A stretch of 64,000 nt of DNA from Sphingomonas montanisoli (GCF_008274695.1 NZ_VTOU01000004.1:124001-188000); one strand, 5' to 3'; positions 33,780 to 43,006 are shown, numbered from the stretch's first letter. The notes: generated by a model from the letters alone, not told the origin. Numbers and translations: made by a program.

Positions 33780-35132
33780 TTAGCGGGCCTCGCTTACCGC
33801 CACACCGAACAGGTCGTGTTCGTCGGCGTCTTCGATTTCGACCGTCACGATGTCGCCCGCCTTGAGTCCCTCGGCGTCGCGCAGGTGGATTTCGCCATCG
33901 ATCTCGGGCGCGTCGGCCTGGGTGCGGCCGGTGGCGCCGCCTTCGTCGTCGACCACGTCGATGATCGCGGCGACCGTGCGGCCGATCTTCGCCTGCAGCT
34001 TGGCGGCGGAGATCGCGGCGGTCTTCTCCATGATCCGGGCGTAGCGTTCTTCCTTGACCTCATCGGGCACTGCACCCGGCAGGTCGTTGGCAGGGGCGCC
34101 GGCAACGGGCTCGAAGCGGAACGCGCCGACCCGGTCGAGCTGCGCTTCGTCGAGCCAGTCGAGCAGATATTGGAAGTCCGCCTCGGTCTCGCCGGGAAAG
34201 CCGACGACGAACGACGATCGGATCGCGATGTCGGGGCAGATCGCGCGCCACGCCGCAAGCCGCTCGAGTACCTTGGCGTCGTTGGCGGGGCGCTTCATCG
34301 CGCGCAGCACCGGAGGGCTGGCATGCTGGAACGGGATGTCGAGATAGGGGAGCACCAGCCCCTCGGCCATCAGCGGGATGACCTGATCGACATGCGGGTA
34401 GGGATAGACGTAGTGGAGCCGCACCCACGGCGCGATCTGCCCCAGTTCGCGGGCGAGATCGGTCATGTGCGGCACGACCTCGCGGCCCTTCCAGGCGCGG
34501 GGCTCCTTGCGGATGTCGATGCCGTAGGCTGACGTGTCCTGGCTGATGACCAGCAATTCCTTCGTGCCGGCTGCGACCAGCTTTTCAGCTTCGCGCAGGA
34601 TCGCGTCGGGGCGCCGGCTGACCAGGTCACCGCGGATCGACGGAATGATGCAGAAGCTGCAGCGGTGGTTGCAGCCCTCCGAAATCTTCAGATAGCTGTA
34701 GTGGCGCGGGGTGAGCTTCAGCCCCGCCTCATCGACGCGCTGGGGCACCAGATCGACGAAGGGCGATGGCGGCATCGGCGCCGCATCATGGACCGCGCCG
34801 ACGACCTGCTCATAGGCATGCGCGCCGGTGACGGCGAGGACGTTGGGGAAGCGCGCGCGGATCCGTTCTGCTTCGTCGCCCATGCAGCCGGTGACGATGA
34901 CGCGGCCATTCTCGGCAATCGCCTCACCGATCGCCTCCAGGCTTTCCTCCTTCGCGCTGTCGAGGAAGCCGCAGGTGTTGACCAGCACGACGTCCGCGCC
35001 CGCGTAATCGGGCGACAGGCCATAGCCGTCCGAGCGGAGCTTGGTGAGGATGCGTTCGCTGTCGACCAGATTCTTCGGACAGCCGAGCGAAACCATGCCG
35101 ACCTTGGGCGGGAGGGGGAGTTCAATTGCCAT
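33780..35132 (-). CDS. rimO: Ribosomal protein S12 methylthiotransferase RimO
   Basis: A 450-residue radical-SAM enzyme that methylthiolates the conserved aspartate of S12. The N-terminal UPF0004 domain has [23 protein letters not shown] and VTGCMGDE, whose three cysteines hold one 4Fe-4S cluster. The radical-SAM domain has [15 protein letters not shown] (CX3CX2C) for the second. A C-terminal TRAM domain is rich in Asp/Glu (about residues 380-445). ATG 35132 starts the conserved [18 protein letters not shown]; an upstream ATG at 35147 is possible. Flanked by repeats A5 and C3. Confidence 0.95.
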   Translation of the reverse strand: MAIELPLPPKVGMVSLGCPKNLVDSERILTKLRSDGYGLSPDYAGADVVLVNTCGFLDSAKEESLEAIGEAIAENGRVIVTGCMGDEAERIRARFPNVLAVTGAHAYEQVVGAVHDAAPMPPSPFVDLVPQRVDEAGLKLTPRHYSYLKISEGCNHRCSFCIIPSIRGDLVSRRPDAILREAEKLVAAGTKELLVISQDTSAYGIDIRKEPRAWKGREVVPHMTDLARELGQIAPWVRLHYVYPYPHVDQVIPLMAEGLVLPYLDIPFQHASPPVLRAMKRPANDAKVLERLAAWRAICPDIAIRSSFVVGFPGETEADFQYLLDWLDEAQLDRVGAFRFEPVAGAPANDLPGAVPDEVKEERYARIMEKTAAISAAKLQAKIGRTVAAIIDVVDDEGGATGRTQADAPEIDGEIHLRDAEGLKAGDIVTVEIEDADEHDLFGVAVSEAR

Positions 35133-35182
35133 GAGCGCGGCGCACATAGTGTGTTTTGGTGCGGATTGCGAGGCCTGTAAAA

Positions 35183-35306
35183 ATCCTCCCCGGAACGGGG
35201 AGGGGGACCGCGAAGCGGTGGAGGGGGCTGGCGTCAGGCGGATCGCTCGTGGCGCCCCCCCTCCACCATCCTGCGGATGGTCCCCCTCCCCGTGCCGGGG
35301 AGGATC
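35183..35306. repeat. Family C nested palindrome, copy C3
   Basis: Outer arms ATCCTCCCCGGAACGGGGAGG and CCTCCCCGTGCCGGGGAGGAT. Inner arms ACCGCGAAGCGGTGGAGGGGG and CCCCCTCCACCATCCTGCGG. Same architecture as C1 and C4 but diverged in sequence. It lies between the quinoprotein gene stop and rimO. Confidence 0.8.
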
Positions 35307-35309
35307 TTT

Positions 35310-37415
35310 TTAGTTGGGCAACTCGAACACCCACAGGGTAGCCGCATCGGTCCCGGGCAGCGGATATTGCGGGGCGATCGTCGATTTGGACTTGGTCAGC
35401 ACCACGCCGCTGCTGCCGGTCGCGATCGCGACATATTGGCGGCCGTTCGCTTCGTAGGTGATCGGATAGGCGTTTGCGACGTCGGACAGGCGGACCTTCC
35501 ACAATTCGGCGCCGGTCTTCGCGTCATTGGCCCTGAACCAGCGGTCGAGGTTGCTGTTGAACAGCAGGCCGCCTGCGGTCGCCAGCATCGCCGAGGTCTG
35601 CGCCGCCGCCGTGCGCTCGGTCCACGCCACCTTGCGGGTCTTGAGGTCGAGCGCGGCGATATAGCCGAACTTGAGCTTGCTGGCATCGGCATTGCCGACC
35701 GACGTATCGCCCTGTTCCGGCACGTGCGAGCGCAGCCCGTCGGTGCACGACGAATCGAGCGGGATGTAGAGCAGATGGCTCGCCGCGTCGTAGGAGGTCG
35801 CGATCCAGTTACGCGCGCCATATTCGGTCGGGCAGGTCTTGTTGACAGTGACCTTTTCGCCCCAGCGTACGGTATCCGGGCTGATCGTCTTGGCGCCCGT
35901 TACCGGATCGATCGCGGTGACGACGTTTTGCAGACCGAAGTCGTAGTTGAAGCCATATTTTCCGGTCTTGGCGTCGAGCGCTTCGAAGATCGCCTGCTTG
36001 CCTGCGGTCACGACCATGCGCTTCCCGTCGATCGTCGCGACCGTGCGTTCGAACGACCAGTCGAGATCCCACAGATCGTTGGGCAGATGCTGGAAATGCC
36101 AGATGAGCTTACCGGTATCGGGATCGATCGCGAGCGTGGTGTCGGTGTAGAGCGCGTCGTTGGTGACGCCGGGCTTGGTCGATTTCTCGCGCAGCGGATT
36201 GACGTCATAGGTCTGGCCGGTGCCGAAATAGAGCAGGTTGTTGTCGGGATCGTAGCTGCCCGGCACCCACACTGATCCGCCGCTGCGGCGCTCGACGGGC
36301 AGGTCGTTCCAGGTTTCGCCACCCGGCGTGCCGTCGCGGGCAACGGTGTTGAAGCGCCAGACCTCCTCACCCGACTTGGCGTCGAGCGCGACGATGCCCG
36401 CGCCGCCCGCCTGGCGCGCATAGCTCCCCGAAATGCCCTGAAAGATCTTGCCGCGCGCGACGATCGGCCCGGCGGTGAGCATGAAGGTCTTCTTGTAGTC
36501 GGCGACCTCCTTGTCCCACACGACCCTGCCGGTGCGCATGTCGAGCGCGATCAGGTGGCTGTCGATCGTGGGGACGAGCAGGGTCTCTCCATAGATCGCC
36601 ATGCTGCGCTTCACACGGACGAGCGGATAGGCGCTCAGCAGTTCGGCGGGCACCTTGCGGCTGTGGGCCCAGAGGAGATCGCCGGTCGCGCCGTCGAACG
36701 CCTGGACCGTGCCCGGGCCGCTTTCTATGAACAGCACGCCGTCATGGACGATCGGGGTCGCCTCCATCGGGCCGGGCGCAAGCTGCCAGCTCCACGCCAT
36801 GCGCAGCGACTTAACATTCGCTTTGTTGATCTTCGCCAGCGGGCTGAAGCCGTGGCTGTCATAGGTGCGGCGCCAGATCAGCCAGTCGGCGGGCGACGGG
36901 TTGCGCAGGGTCGCGTCGGTGACGGGGGTGAGCTTGGCGAGGATCGGGGGCAACGGCCCCTTGGGCATCACCGATGGCGGCATGGGTGCGGTCGGTGCTG
37001 CGGCGGCCTCGGCACTGCGGCCCTCGGTCATCACCGGGACGGTCGCGGTGCCGACTTCCTTGACGCTGCGCGGGAAGGCGGCGCCTGCGACGACATTGTT
37101 CTGCTGGTAGATATAGGCGATCAGCGCCGCAGTCTGGTTTTCGGACAGAGAATGCGGGTTGGTGGTCGGCATCGTGTCGCGGATCTTGGCGAACAGTTCA
37201 CCCGCGCTCTTGCCCGACCAGTTGCGCGCGAAGGCGCCGCCCACGAGCGGCGGAGCGGCGCCGCCTGCTGCGTGGCAGGCCGCGCATTGTTCGCCATAGA
37301 GCGCCTTGCCAGCCGTCGCCTGTTCGACCGTGTAGGAGGTCGCTGCGGCGTTCAGCACCGCGGCCACCGGCAGCACAAGCGCGGCCGTCGCCGCCAGTCG
37401 AAGCATCCCCTTCAC
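35310..37415 (-). CDS. PQQ-dependent quinoprotein dehydrogenase with N-terminal cytochrome c domain
   Basis: A 701-residue periplasmic protein. The signal peptide is MKGMLRLAATAALVLPVAAV. A haem c domain follows with CAACH (Cys44, Cys47, His48) and TMPTTNPHSLSENQTAALIAYI. After a Pro/Ala linker (about residues 130-165) comes an eight-blade PQQ propeller with repeated LIALDMRTGRVVWDKEV / IVALDAKSGEEVWRF / AIDPDTGKLIWHFQH motifs and a DLDWSFE calcium-region segment. Type II quinohaemoproteins usually carry the cytochrome at the C-terminus, so this domain order is less common. No vicinal Cys-Cys pair of methanol/ethanol dehydrogenases is present. No PQQ biosynthesis genes are nearby. Substrate probably an alcohol or sugar. 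Confidence 0.87.
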   Translation of the reverse strand: MKGMLRLAATAALVLPVAAVLNAAATSYTVEQATAGKALYGEQCAACHAAGGAAPPLVGGAFARNWSGKSAGELFAKIRDTMPTTNPHSLSENQTAALIAYIYQQNNVVAGAAFPRSVKEVGTATVPVMTEGRSAEAAAAPTAPMPPSVMPKGPLPPILAKLTPVTDATLRNPSPADWLIWRRTYDSHGFSPLAKINKANVKSLRMAWSWQLAPGPMEATPIVHDGVLFIESGPGTVQAFDGATGDLLWAHSRKVPAELLSAYPLVRVKRSMAIYGETLLVPTIDSHLIALDMRTGRVVWDKEVADYKKTFMLTAGPIVARGKIFQGISGSYARQAGGAGIVALDAKSGEEVWRFNTVARDGTPGGETWNDLPVERRSGGSVWVPGSYDPDNNLLYFGTGQTYDVNPLREKSTKPGVTNDALYTDTTLAIDPDTGKLIWHFQHLPNDLWDLDWSFERTVATIDGKRMVVTAGKQAIFEALDAKTGKYGFNYDFGLQNVVTAIDPVTGAKTISPDTVRWGEKVTVNKTCPTEYGARNWIATSYDAASHLLYIPLDSSCTDGLRSHVPEQGDTSVGNADASKLKFGYIAALDLKTRKVAWTERTAAAQTSAMLATAGGLLFNSNLDRWFRANDAKTGAELWKVRLSDVANAYPITYEANGRQYVAIATGSSGVVLTKSKSTIAPQYPLPGTDAATLWVFELPN

Positions 37416-37521
37416 AACCTTCTCCTCGTCGGGCCTCTGGATGGGCCGTCAGGATGGGATGATGGGGGTGTGACAGGCTGTCAATCGGCGCGCTTAGTCG
37501 ATTCCGGCCAGCCGGACGGGC

Positions 37522-38268
37522 TCACTTTATGGTCGCACCGAACAACCCGAGCAAAGCGTCCCAATGGCGTTCGGCCGCGGGCGGATCGTAGATCGGGAAA
37601 TCGGCCTGGGTCCAGCCGTGGAGCGAACCTTCGTACAGCTCGCGCGTGTAATCGACCCCGGCCTCGTCGAGTGCCTCGCCCAGCCGTTCGCCCATTTCGG
37701 GGGGATAATATGGGTCCTTGTCCGCCTCGCCGATGTAGAGTCGTCCCTTCGCCTTCACCGCGAAACGATGCGGGCTGGTTTCGGCGTCGGTCGCCAGGCC
37801 ACCGCCATGAAAGCTCGCCGCCGCGCCGATCCGATCGGGATAGGTGCCCGCGACCGTCAGCGAGATCGCACCGCCCATGCAATAGCCCGTCGTTCCGATC
37901 GGCCCTGCCTTCACCTCGGGCCGCGCATCGAGCGCTTTCAGGAAATATTCGGTGTCGGCGGCCGCCTTGACGTTGCCGGTCGTGCCGATCAGCGCCATCA
38001 TCACCGCGCGGCTCTCATCGCTGGCGAGCAGTTCCTTCGGATCGAACGGCCCATAATCGCCCGCGCGGAAATAGAGATCGGGCAGCAGCACCGCATAGCC
38101 CGCATCGGCGAGCCGCTGCGACATCGCGAACATGTTGGGGCGAATGCCGATACCATCCATGTAGAAGATCGCGCCCGGGCATGGGCCGTTGCCACTCGAC
38201 GGGGTGAACAGCCACGCGCGGCAATCGCCGTCTGGCGTTGCGATCATCAGCGGTTCGGGTGCGGCCAT
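37522..38268 (-). CDS. Dienelactone hydrolase family protein
   Basis: A 248-residue alpha/beta hydrolase with a cysteine nucleophile: GTTGYCMGGAISL, acid Asp in YIGEADKDPYYPP and His in EGSLHGW. GPCPGAIFYMDGIGIRPNMFAMSQRLADAGYAVLLPDLYFR is the family N-terminal half. Cytoplasmic. It could hydrolyse a lactone in aromatic degradation, but no such pathway genes are nearby. Minus strand, 106 bases upstream of the quinoprotein gene. Confidence 0.88.
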   Translation of the reverse strand: MAAPEPLMIATPDGDCRAWLFTPSSGNGPCPGAIFYMDGIGIRPNMFAMSQRLADAGYAVLLPDLYFRAGDYGPFDPKELLASDESRAVMMALIGTTGNVKAAADTEYFLKALDARPEVKAGPIGTTGYCMGGAISLTVAGTYPDRIGAAASFHGGGLATDAETSPHRFAVKAKGRLYIGEADKDPYYPPEMGERLGEALDEAGVDYTRELYEGSLHGWTQADFPIYDPPAAERHWDALLGLFGATIK

Positions 38269-38302
38269 TCGTCATCCTCCACTTTTGTCGGGGAGGGACA
38301 GA

Positions 38303-39256
38303 TCATCCGCGCGCGATTGCCGTCAAGCCCTCCAGGCAAAGTTCTCGCACGGCCGGACCGTCGATCCGCGCCAGCGCGGCCGGTGAGTAGCGGCCTGTGA
38401 GGCGGCGAGCGATCAGGAGGCCGAGCAGATAGCCGATCCGCGCCGGTTCCGGCCCTTCATGGCCCGCACCGAAGAAGCGATCCTCATCCTTCTCGCTCAC
38501 CGCGTCGATGCGGTCGATCATCACCTGCGCGGCGCGGCGGATGGTGTCAGGCGCGGCAGCGGCGAGCGCGGCGTCGTTGAGCAGCACTGCGAGCGAATTG
38601 GCCTGCGGGTTGAGCAACTCGCTCACCCGGGTCGCTGTGCCCTCCATCCACAAGGTGATGAACAGGGGCGGGCGGCTCTTGAGCGCGAGGGCCGGGTTCA
38701 CCTGCCCCTGATAGAGATGGTAGGATTCGTGATCGAGCAGAACGGCGAGATCGGCCTGCGCGCCGTGATATTGGACGATGCCGTCGAGGCCGATGAACAA
38801 TGGCAGCACGCCCTTGTTCGGTTCCAGATGCGCGTCGAAATCGCCCAGCGACAGCATCAGGTAGATCGGCGCGGTGCTGACCCGGAAATCGGGGAAGACC
38901 TTGTCGAAATGCGCAGCATGACGGGCCCACGCGGCAGGGAAGCGCGCGTGAAGGCGGCGGACGTCTTCGGCGATCCCATCGAAATCGGACAGCCAGGAAT
39001 CGATTCGAAGCTTGCTGACTGTGATCCCGGCCCCGCTGTAGAGCTTCTTTTCGGGCAGGAAGTAGCCGGCGCGCAACTCACCGACGCGGTCCTCATTCTG
39101 GCGGGTATAGTCGTACACCGGCCAGAACGGGGCCAGGCGATCGGTCAGGCCACCACTGGCCAGATCGCCTGCCGCCGCGATCAGCGGCAGGCCGATCGGG
39201 GATGCGGCGATCAGGCGCAGCGCGGCGCGACGGTCGAGAACAGGCAAGGATGGCAC
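38303..39256 (-). CDS. Predicted zinc protease (HExxH, DUF2268-like), exported
   Basis: A 317-residue protein. The N-terminus has a basic pair and hydrophobic run (DRRAALRLIAASPIGLPLIAAAG), suggesting Sec or Tat export with an uncommon start. The zinc motif HESYH lies in AVLLDHESYHLYQGQVNP (about residue 155), and Glu in TLWMEGTATRVSELL, some 30 residues later, would be the third ligand, as in gluzincin-like DUF2268 proteins. About 22 bases separate it from the LytM gene stop upstream, so the two may be co-transcribed. Enzymatic substrate unknown. Confidence 0.65.
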   Translation of the reverse strand: MPSLPVLDRRAALRLIAASPIGLPLIAAAGDLASGGLTDRLAPFWPVYDYTRQNEDRVGELRAGYFLPEKKLYSGAGITVSKLRIDSWLSDFDGIAEDVRRLHARFPAAWARHAAHFDKVFPDFRVSTAPIYLMLSLGDFDAHLEPNKGVLPLFIGLDGIVQYHGAQADLAVLLDHESYHLYQGQVNPALALKSRPPLFITLWMEGTATRVSELLNPQANSLAVLLNDAALAAAAPDTIRRAAQVMIDRIDAVSEKDEDRFFGAGHEGPEPARIGYLLGLLIARRLTGRYSPAALARIDGPAVRELCLEGLTAIARG

Positions 39257-39278
39257 CAGATATCAGCTCCGCCGGATA

Positions 39279-40364
39279 TCAGCTCCGGCCCGGCAGAACG
39301 CTCAGCGGATTGACAGGTTTCCGGCCATTGCGGACTTCGAAGTGCAATTGCGGCTCACCCGTATAGGGGCTGGCGCCCGATCGCGCGATCATCTGTCCGC
39401 GCACGACCTTCTGTCCGCGCGTCACCGTGATGGTGGCGGCATAGCCATAAGCCGATAGCCAGCCGTCGCCATGTCGGATCAGGATCAGCGTGCCATAGGC
39501 CGGAATATCCTGCCCGACATAGGCGACCACGCCATCGGCGGCGGCGGCGACTGCGCTGCCTGCCGGCGTGCCGATGTTGACGCCGTCATTCTGCTGCCCG
39601 TCGCCGATCCGGCCGAAGCTGCGCAGGATGGGGCCGCGCACGGGCCAGTCGAACCGGCCCGCAAAGGTGGTCGGCTCGGCGACCGCCACCGTCGGTGCGA
39701 CCCGTTTGGGCGTCGGGGCGGGGGGCTTGGCCTTCTCGCGCACGGCCAGTGCGGGTTCAGACCCGGTGATCAGATCCTCGATGTCGAGCCGGAAGGCGTC
39801 GGCGCGATCCTGCGGGCTCATCCGCGCCACTTCGCCGCTGCTCGGCAAAACAAGGCGCATGCCTTCGCGCAGGACATAGGGTTCTTCGAGGTCGTTGAGC
39901 TGCGCGATCCGCGCCCATTCGACGCCATAAGCGCGCGAGATCGCGATGCCGGTCTCGCCCTTGCCGACGCGATGATAGCGTCCGCCGGGGATTTTTAGCT
40001 TCTGCCCGGCAAGGATCTTGAAAGGCGGCGCGATATTGTTGGCGCGCGCGATCGCCTCGGATGCCGCGCCTGTGGTGTCGGAAATGCGGCGCAGATTGTC
40101 GCCCGGCTTCACCAGATAGGTCTGGTCGGCGACGTTGGTGGCATTGGCGACGACCTTCTTCACCTGCCATGCGGGCGGTGGGCTGGGCGGCGTGCCTTCG
40201 GACGTGGGCGGCGGGGGAGGCGGCGGCGTCGGTTCGACCACCGGCACCTGGATCTCGGCCGGGGGGCGGGTGACGGGCGCGCGACCGCGCTGCTGGCCGG
40301 GGATGCACGCTGTCACCAACAAGGCGGTCAGCGGCAGGAGCGGGCTAAGTGTCCGGGCTGGCAT
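39279..40364 (-). CDS. LysM/LytM lipoprotein with degenerate M23 domain (NlpD/EnvC-like)
   Basis: A 361-residue envelope lipoprotein. Lipobox VTAC (Cys20), a proline-rich stretch (residues 41-64), two LysM domains (about 82-126 and 130-173) and a C-terminal LytM/M23 domain (about 237-350). Catalytic residues are missing: the first zinc-ligand pair H-x3-D reads N259 and N263, the catalytic His of the YxH region is replaced in AYGYAAT, and the HxH motif is QLH (Gln339, His341). It is therefore probably not a peptidase but an amidase activator or septal scaffold, like NlpD, EnvC and part of the DipM family. The usual surE/pcm neighbours are absent. Confidence 0.88.
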   Translation of the reverse strand: MPARTLSPLLPLTALLVTACIPGQQRGRAPVTRPPAEIQVPVVEPTPPPPPPPTSEGTPPSPPPAWQVKKVVANATNVADQTYLVKPGDNLRRISDTTGAASEAIARANNIAPPFKILAGQKLKIPGGRYHRVGKGETGIAISRAYGVEWARIAQLNDLEEPYVLREGMRLVLPSSGEVARMSPQDRADAFRLDIEDLITGSEPALAVREKAKPPAPTPKRVAPTVAVAEPTTFAGRFDWPVRGPILRSFGRIGDGQQNDGVNIGTPAGSAVAAAADGVVAYVGQDIPAYGTLILIRHGDGWLSAYGYAATITVTRGQKVVRGQMIARSGASPYTGEPQLHFEVRNGRKPVNPLSVLPGRS

Positions 40365-40402
40365 GCGCCGACCTTAGGCGGTGAGATTCCCTGGCGCTAC
40401 CC

Positions 40403-41362
40403 TCAAAGCCCGCCATAGCGCCACATGTCGCGCCACAGGCCGGATTGGGTGCGGCGCGGACGGCCGCGCAGGATCGCCCAGAGGTTGCCGATCGGCCAGC
40501 CGATCAGCCACAGCGCATTGGCGCGGGCGAGGCCGCTCTTTCCGTAGCGGCCGCTATAAAAACGTGCGCGCGATGCGAACCAGTAACGCGGGCGGCGGCC
40601 GATGCCGGTGGCGGCGCCGGTGATGCCGGTCGCCTGCCCACCGATATGGACGACGCGCGATGCGGGATCGTGCCACACCTCGAACCCCGCATCGTCGGCA
40701 CGCGCGCAATAGTCCACCTCTTCGAAATAGAGGAAATAGCCTTCGTCCATCGGGCCGATCGCGTCGATCACCGCGCCGCGGATCGCCATATGCGATCCTT
40801 CGACCCAATCGACGCGGATAGGTTCGTCGGGGATCGGGATCGCGACCTCACGGTGGGCGAGCGCGCGGGTCAGCGGGCCGAAATGGAGCGCGGCGAGCAG
40901 TTCGCCGGTCGGCGAGGGGAAATTGAAGGCGGAATAATTCGCGCTGCCATTGGGCGACAGAACCCGCCCGCCGACGATCCCGGCTTTTGGGTGCGCATCG
41001 AGGAAGCGGACGAGCGCGCCCAGCGCGTCAGGTTCGGCCACCGTATCGGGGTTGAGCAGCCAGACGATGTCGGGGGTGCGGCCGTGCCGCTCGCGGAAGC
41101 GCGCGATCGCGGCGTTGTTGCCGGCGGCGAAGCCGTCGTTGACGTCGCGGTCGAGCAGTTCGGCCCAGCCTTCGGGGCCGCCCATTTCGATGATCCCGTC
41201 AGCGATCACTTCGGGCGATCCGTCGCCAGACGCATTGTCGACGATGACCGCCATGACGTCGCCGCGCATGATCGCTTCATCGGCGATCGCGCCGAGCGCC
41301 GCGACGGCGAGATCGGCGGTGCGATAGTTGACGATGCTGACCAGGATGGTGGGCGCAGGCAT
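40403..41362 (-). CDS. Family 2 glycosyltransferase
   Basis: A 319-residue GT-A fold enzyme. N-terminal VSIVNYRTADLAVAALGAI and VIVDNASGDGSPEVI bind the nucleotide sugar; LLNPDTVAEPDALG carries the DxD-like acidic motif; VEGSHMAIRGAVIDAIGPMDEGYFLYFEEVDYCARADDAGF is the acceptor-side ED motif region of rhamnosyltransferase-like GT2 proteins. The last 70 residues are basic and amphipathic, likely membrane-associating. Probably adds sugars to surface polysaccharide. No polysaccharide cluster surrounds it. A hairpin (41421-41441) lies just upstream. Confidence 0.87.
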   Translation of the reverse strand: MPAPTILVSIVNYRTADLAVAALGAIADEAIMRGDVMAVIVDNASGDGSPEVIADGIIEMGGPEGWAELLDRDVNDGFAAGNNAAIARFRERHGRTPDIVWLLNPDTVAEPDALGALVRFLDAHPKAGIVGGRVLSPNGSANYSAFNFPSPTGELLAALHFGPLTRALAHREVAIPIPDEPIRVDWVEGSHMAIRGAVIDAIGPMDEGYFLYFEEVDYCARADDAGFEVWHDPASRVVHIGGQATGITGAATGIGRRPRYWFASRARFYSGRYGKSGLARANALWLIGWPIGNLWAILRGRPRRTQSGLWRDMWRYGGL

Positions 41363-41420
41363 CGCGCCACGATGGCGGGCGGGACGGAGTGTGGCAACCT
41401 GTCGGCGGTTGCCAGGCTAT

Positions 41421-41441
41421 CCGGGTCGAAGGACGACCCGG
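41421..41441. terminator. Stem-loop between the 28-residue ORF and the glycosyltransferase
   Basis: CCGGGTCG (41421-41428), loop AAGGA, CGACCCGG (41434-41441): 8 perfect GC-rich base pairs. No T-run on either strand, so it may be a transcript 3' end protector for the small ORF or a partial attenuator before the glycosyltransferase. Confidence 0.4.
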
Positions 41442-41458
41442 TGCCGGTTCAGACAGGC

Positions 41459-41545
41459 TTAGAGGGCGACGACGAGGCCGACCGCAACCACCTGCACCGC
41501 GATGGCGAGAAAGGCCGTCGTGGTGTTTTCGATATATTTCAACAT
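41459..41545 (-). CDS. 28-residue single-helix membrane peptide
   Basis: A short frame, MLKYIENTTTAFLAIAVQVV then AVGLVVAL, encoding one hydrophobic helix (about residues 10-28) after a short charged N-terminus. Support for translation: a consensus AGGAG (41552-41556) exactly 6 bases before the ATG, a stop followed by a strong stem-loop, its own 147-base upstream region with a palindrome (41667-41678), and no overlap with other genes. Size and layout recall small single-pass stress or complex-stabilising peptides. No known family recognised. Confidence 0.55.
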   Translation of the reverse strand: MLKYIENTTTAFLAIAVQVVAVGLVVAL

Positions 41546-41666
41546 GGTATGCTCCTGCTTTTGGGGCTCGTTGGCCCGATGACGTCCCCACGACGTCGCA
41601 GAAGCGTTTACTCTACTAAAACGGTTGGCCGCAATTTCGCATCGGTTCGCCGCAGTTGCAATTCAT

Positions 41667-41678
41667 GCAAGTGCTTGC
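41667..41678. promoter_or_regulatory. GCAAG-TG-CTTGC palindrome within a TGCAA-rich stretch
   Basis: The centre of a 40-base segment carrying TTGCAA, ATGCAA, TTGCG and ATGCAA in alternating orientation (about 41654-41690). It lies upstream of the 28-residue ORF and just after the purB stop. A candidate regulator-binding cluster. Confidence 0.35.
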
Positions 41679-41692
41679 GTAAAATGCAATCA

Positions 41693-43006
41693 TCAATCGC
41701 CGAATACACGACCGAAAATTGCGTCGACATGCTTCAAATGGTAATCGAGGTCGAAACTGTCCTCCAATTGGGCGGTCGTAAGCGCCTCGTTAACCTTCGA
41801 ATCGGCCTTGAGCAGTTCGAGAAGCGACAGCGCCCCGTCGCTTTCCCACACCTTCATCGCGTTGCGCTGAACCAGCGCATAGGCGTCCTCGCGGCTGACA
41901 CCCGCCTGGGTGAGCGCCAGCAGCACGCGCTGCGAATGGACGAGACCGCCCATCTTGTTGAGGTTCTTCTCCATCCGCTCGGGATAGACGAGCAGCTTGT
42001 CGATCACGCCGTTGAGGCGGCCGAGCGCGAAGTCGAGCGTGATGGTCGCGTCGGGACCGATATAGCGCTCGACCGACGAGTGGCTGATGTCGCGCTCATG
42101 CCACAAAGCGACATTCTCCATCGCGGGCAGCGCATAGCCTCGCACCATGCGGGCGAGGCCGGTCAAATTCTCGGTCAGCACCGGGTTGCGCTTGTGCGGC
42201 ATCGCCGACGAGCCCTTCTGGCCGGGCGAGAAATATTCTTCGGCTTCGAGGACTTCGGTGCGCTGCAGGTGGCGAACCTCGGTGGCGAGGCGTTCGATCG
42301 ACGAGGCGATGACGCCCAAAGTCGCGAAGAACATCGCGTGCCGATCGCGCGGGATGACCTGGGTCGAAACCGGCTCGATCGACAGGCCCAGCTTGGCGGC
42401 GACATGCGCTTCGACGCGTGGATCGATATTGGCGAATGTGCCGACCGCCCCCGAAATCGCGCAGGTCGCGATGTCCTTGCGCGCCGCGACCAGCCGCTCG
42501 CGGTTGCGCGCGAACTCGGCATAAGCCTGCGCCATCTTCAGGCCGAAGGTGACGGGTTCGGCGTGGATGCCGTGGCTGCGGCCGATCGTGGGCGTCAATT
42601 TATGTTCGTAGGCGCGGCGCTTGATCGTCTCGAGCAAGGTGTCGAGATCGGCGATCAGCATGTCGGCGGCCTGCGAAAGCTGGACGGCCAGGCAGGTGTC
42701 GAGAACGTCGGACGACGTCATCCCCTGGTGCATGAAGCGGGCTTCGTCACCCACCTGTTCGGCGACCCAGGTCAGGAAGGCGATCACGTCATGCTTGGTG
42801 ACGGCCTCGATCGCGTCGATCGCGGCGACGTCGATCGCGGGCTTGGTGGCCCACCATTTCCAGAGCGCGGCGGCGGCTTCCTTGGGGACGACGCCCAGAT
42901 CGGCGAGCGCGTCGGTCGCGTGCGCCTCGATCTCGAACCAGATGCGGAAGCGGTTTTCGGGCTCCCAGATCGCAACCATCGGCGCGCGTGCGTAACGGGG
43001 GATCAT
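41693..43006 (-). CDS. purB: Adenylosuccinate lyase
   Basis: A 437-residue fumarase/aspartase-superfamily enzyme acting twice in purine synthesis, cleaving SAICAR and adenylosuccinate to release fumarate. Signature GSSAMPHKRNP with the catalytic serine loop; MTSSDVLDTCLA and RSHGIHAEPVTFG carry further active-site residues. MIPRYARAPM is the typical bacterial short-form N-terminus. Cytoplasmic homotetramer expected. An ordinary copy, 68 bases from the MBL-fold gene stop. Confidence 0.95.
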   Translation of the reverse strand: MIPRYARAPMVAIWEPENRFRIWFEIEAHATDALADLGVVPKEAAAALWKWWATKPAIDVAAIDAIEAVTKHDVIAFLTWVAEQVGDEARFMHQGMTSSDVLDTCLAVQLSQAADMLIADLDTLLETIKRRAYEHKLTPTIGRSHGIHAEPVTFGLKMAQAYAEFARNRERLVAARKDIATCAISGAVGTFANIDPRVEAHVAAKLGLSIEPVSTQVIPRDRHAMFFATLGVIASSIERLATEVRHLQRTEVLEAEEYFSPGQKGSSAMPHKRNPVLTENLTGLARMVRGYALPAMENVALWHERDISHSSVERYIGPDATITLDFALGRLNGVIDKLLVYPERMEKNLNKMGGLVHSQRVLLALTQAGVSREDAYALVQRNAMKVWESDGALSLLELLKADSKVNEALTTAQLEDSFDLDYHLKHVDAIFGRVFGD

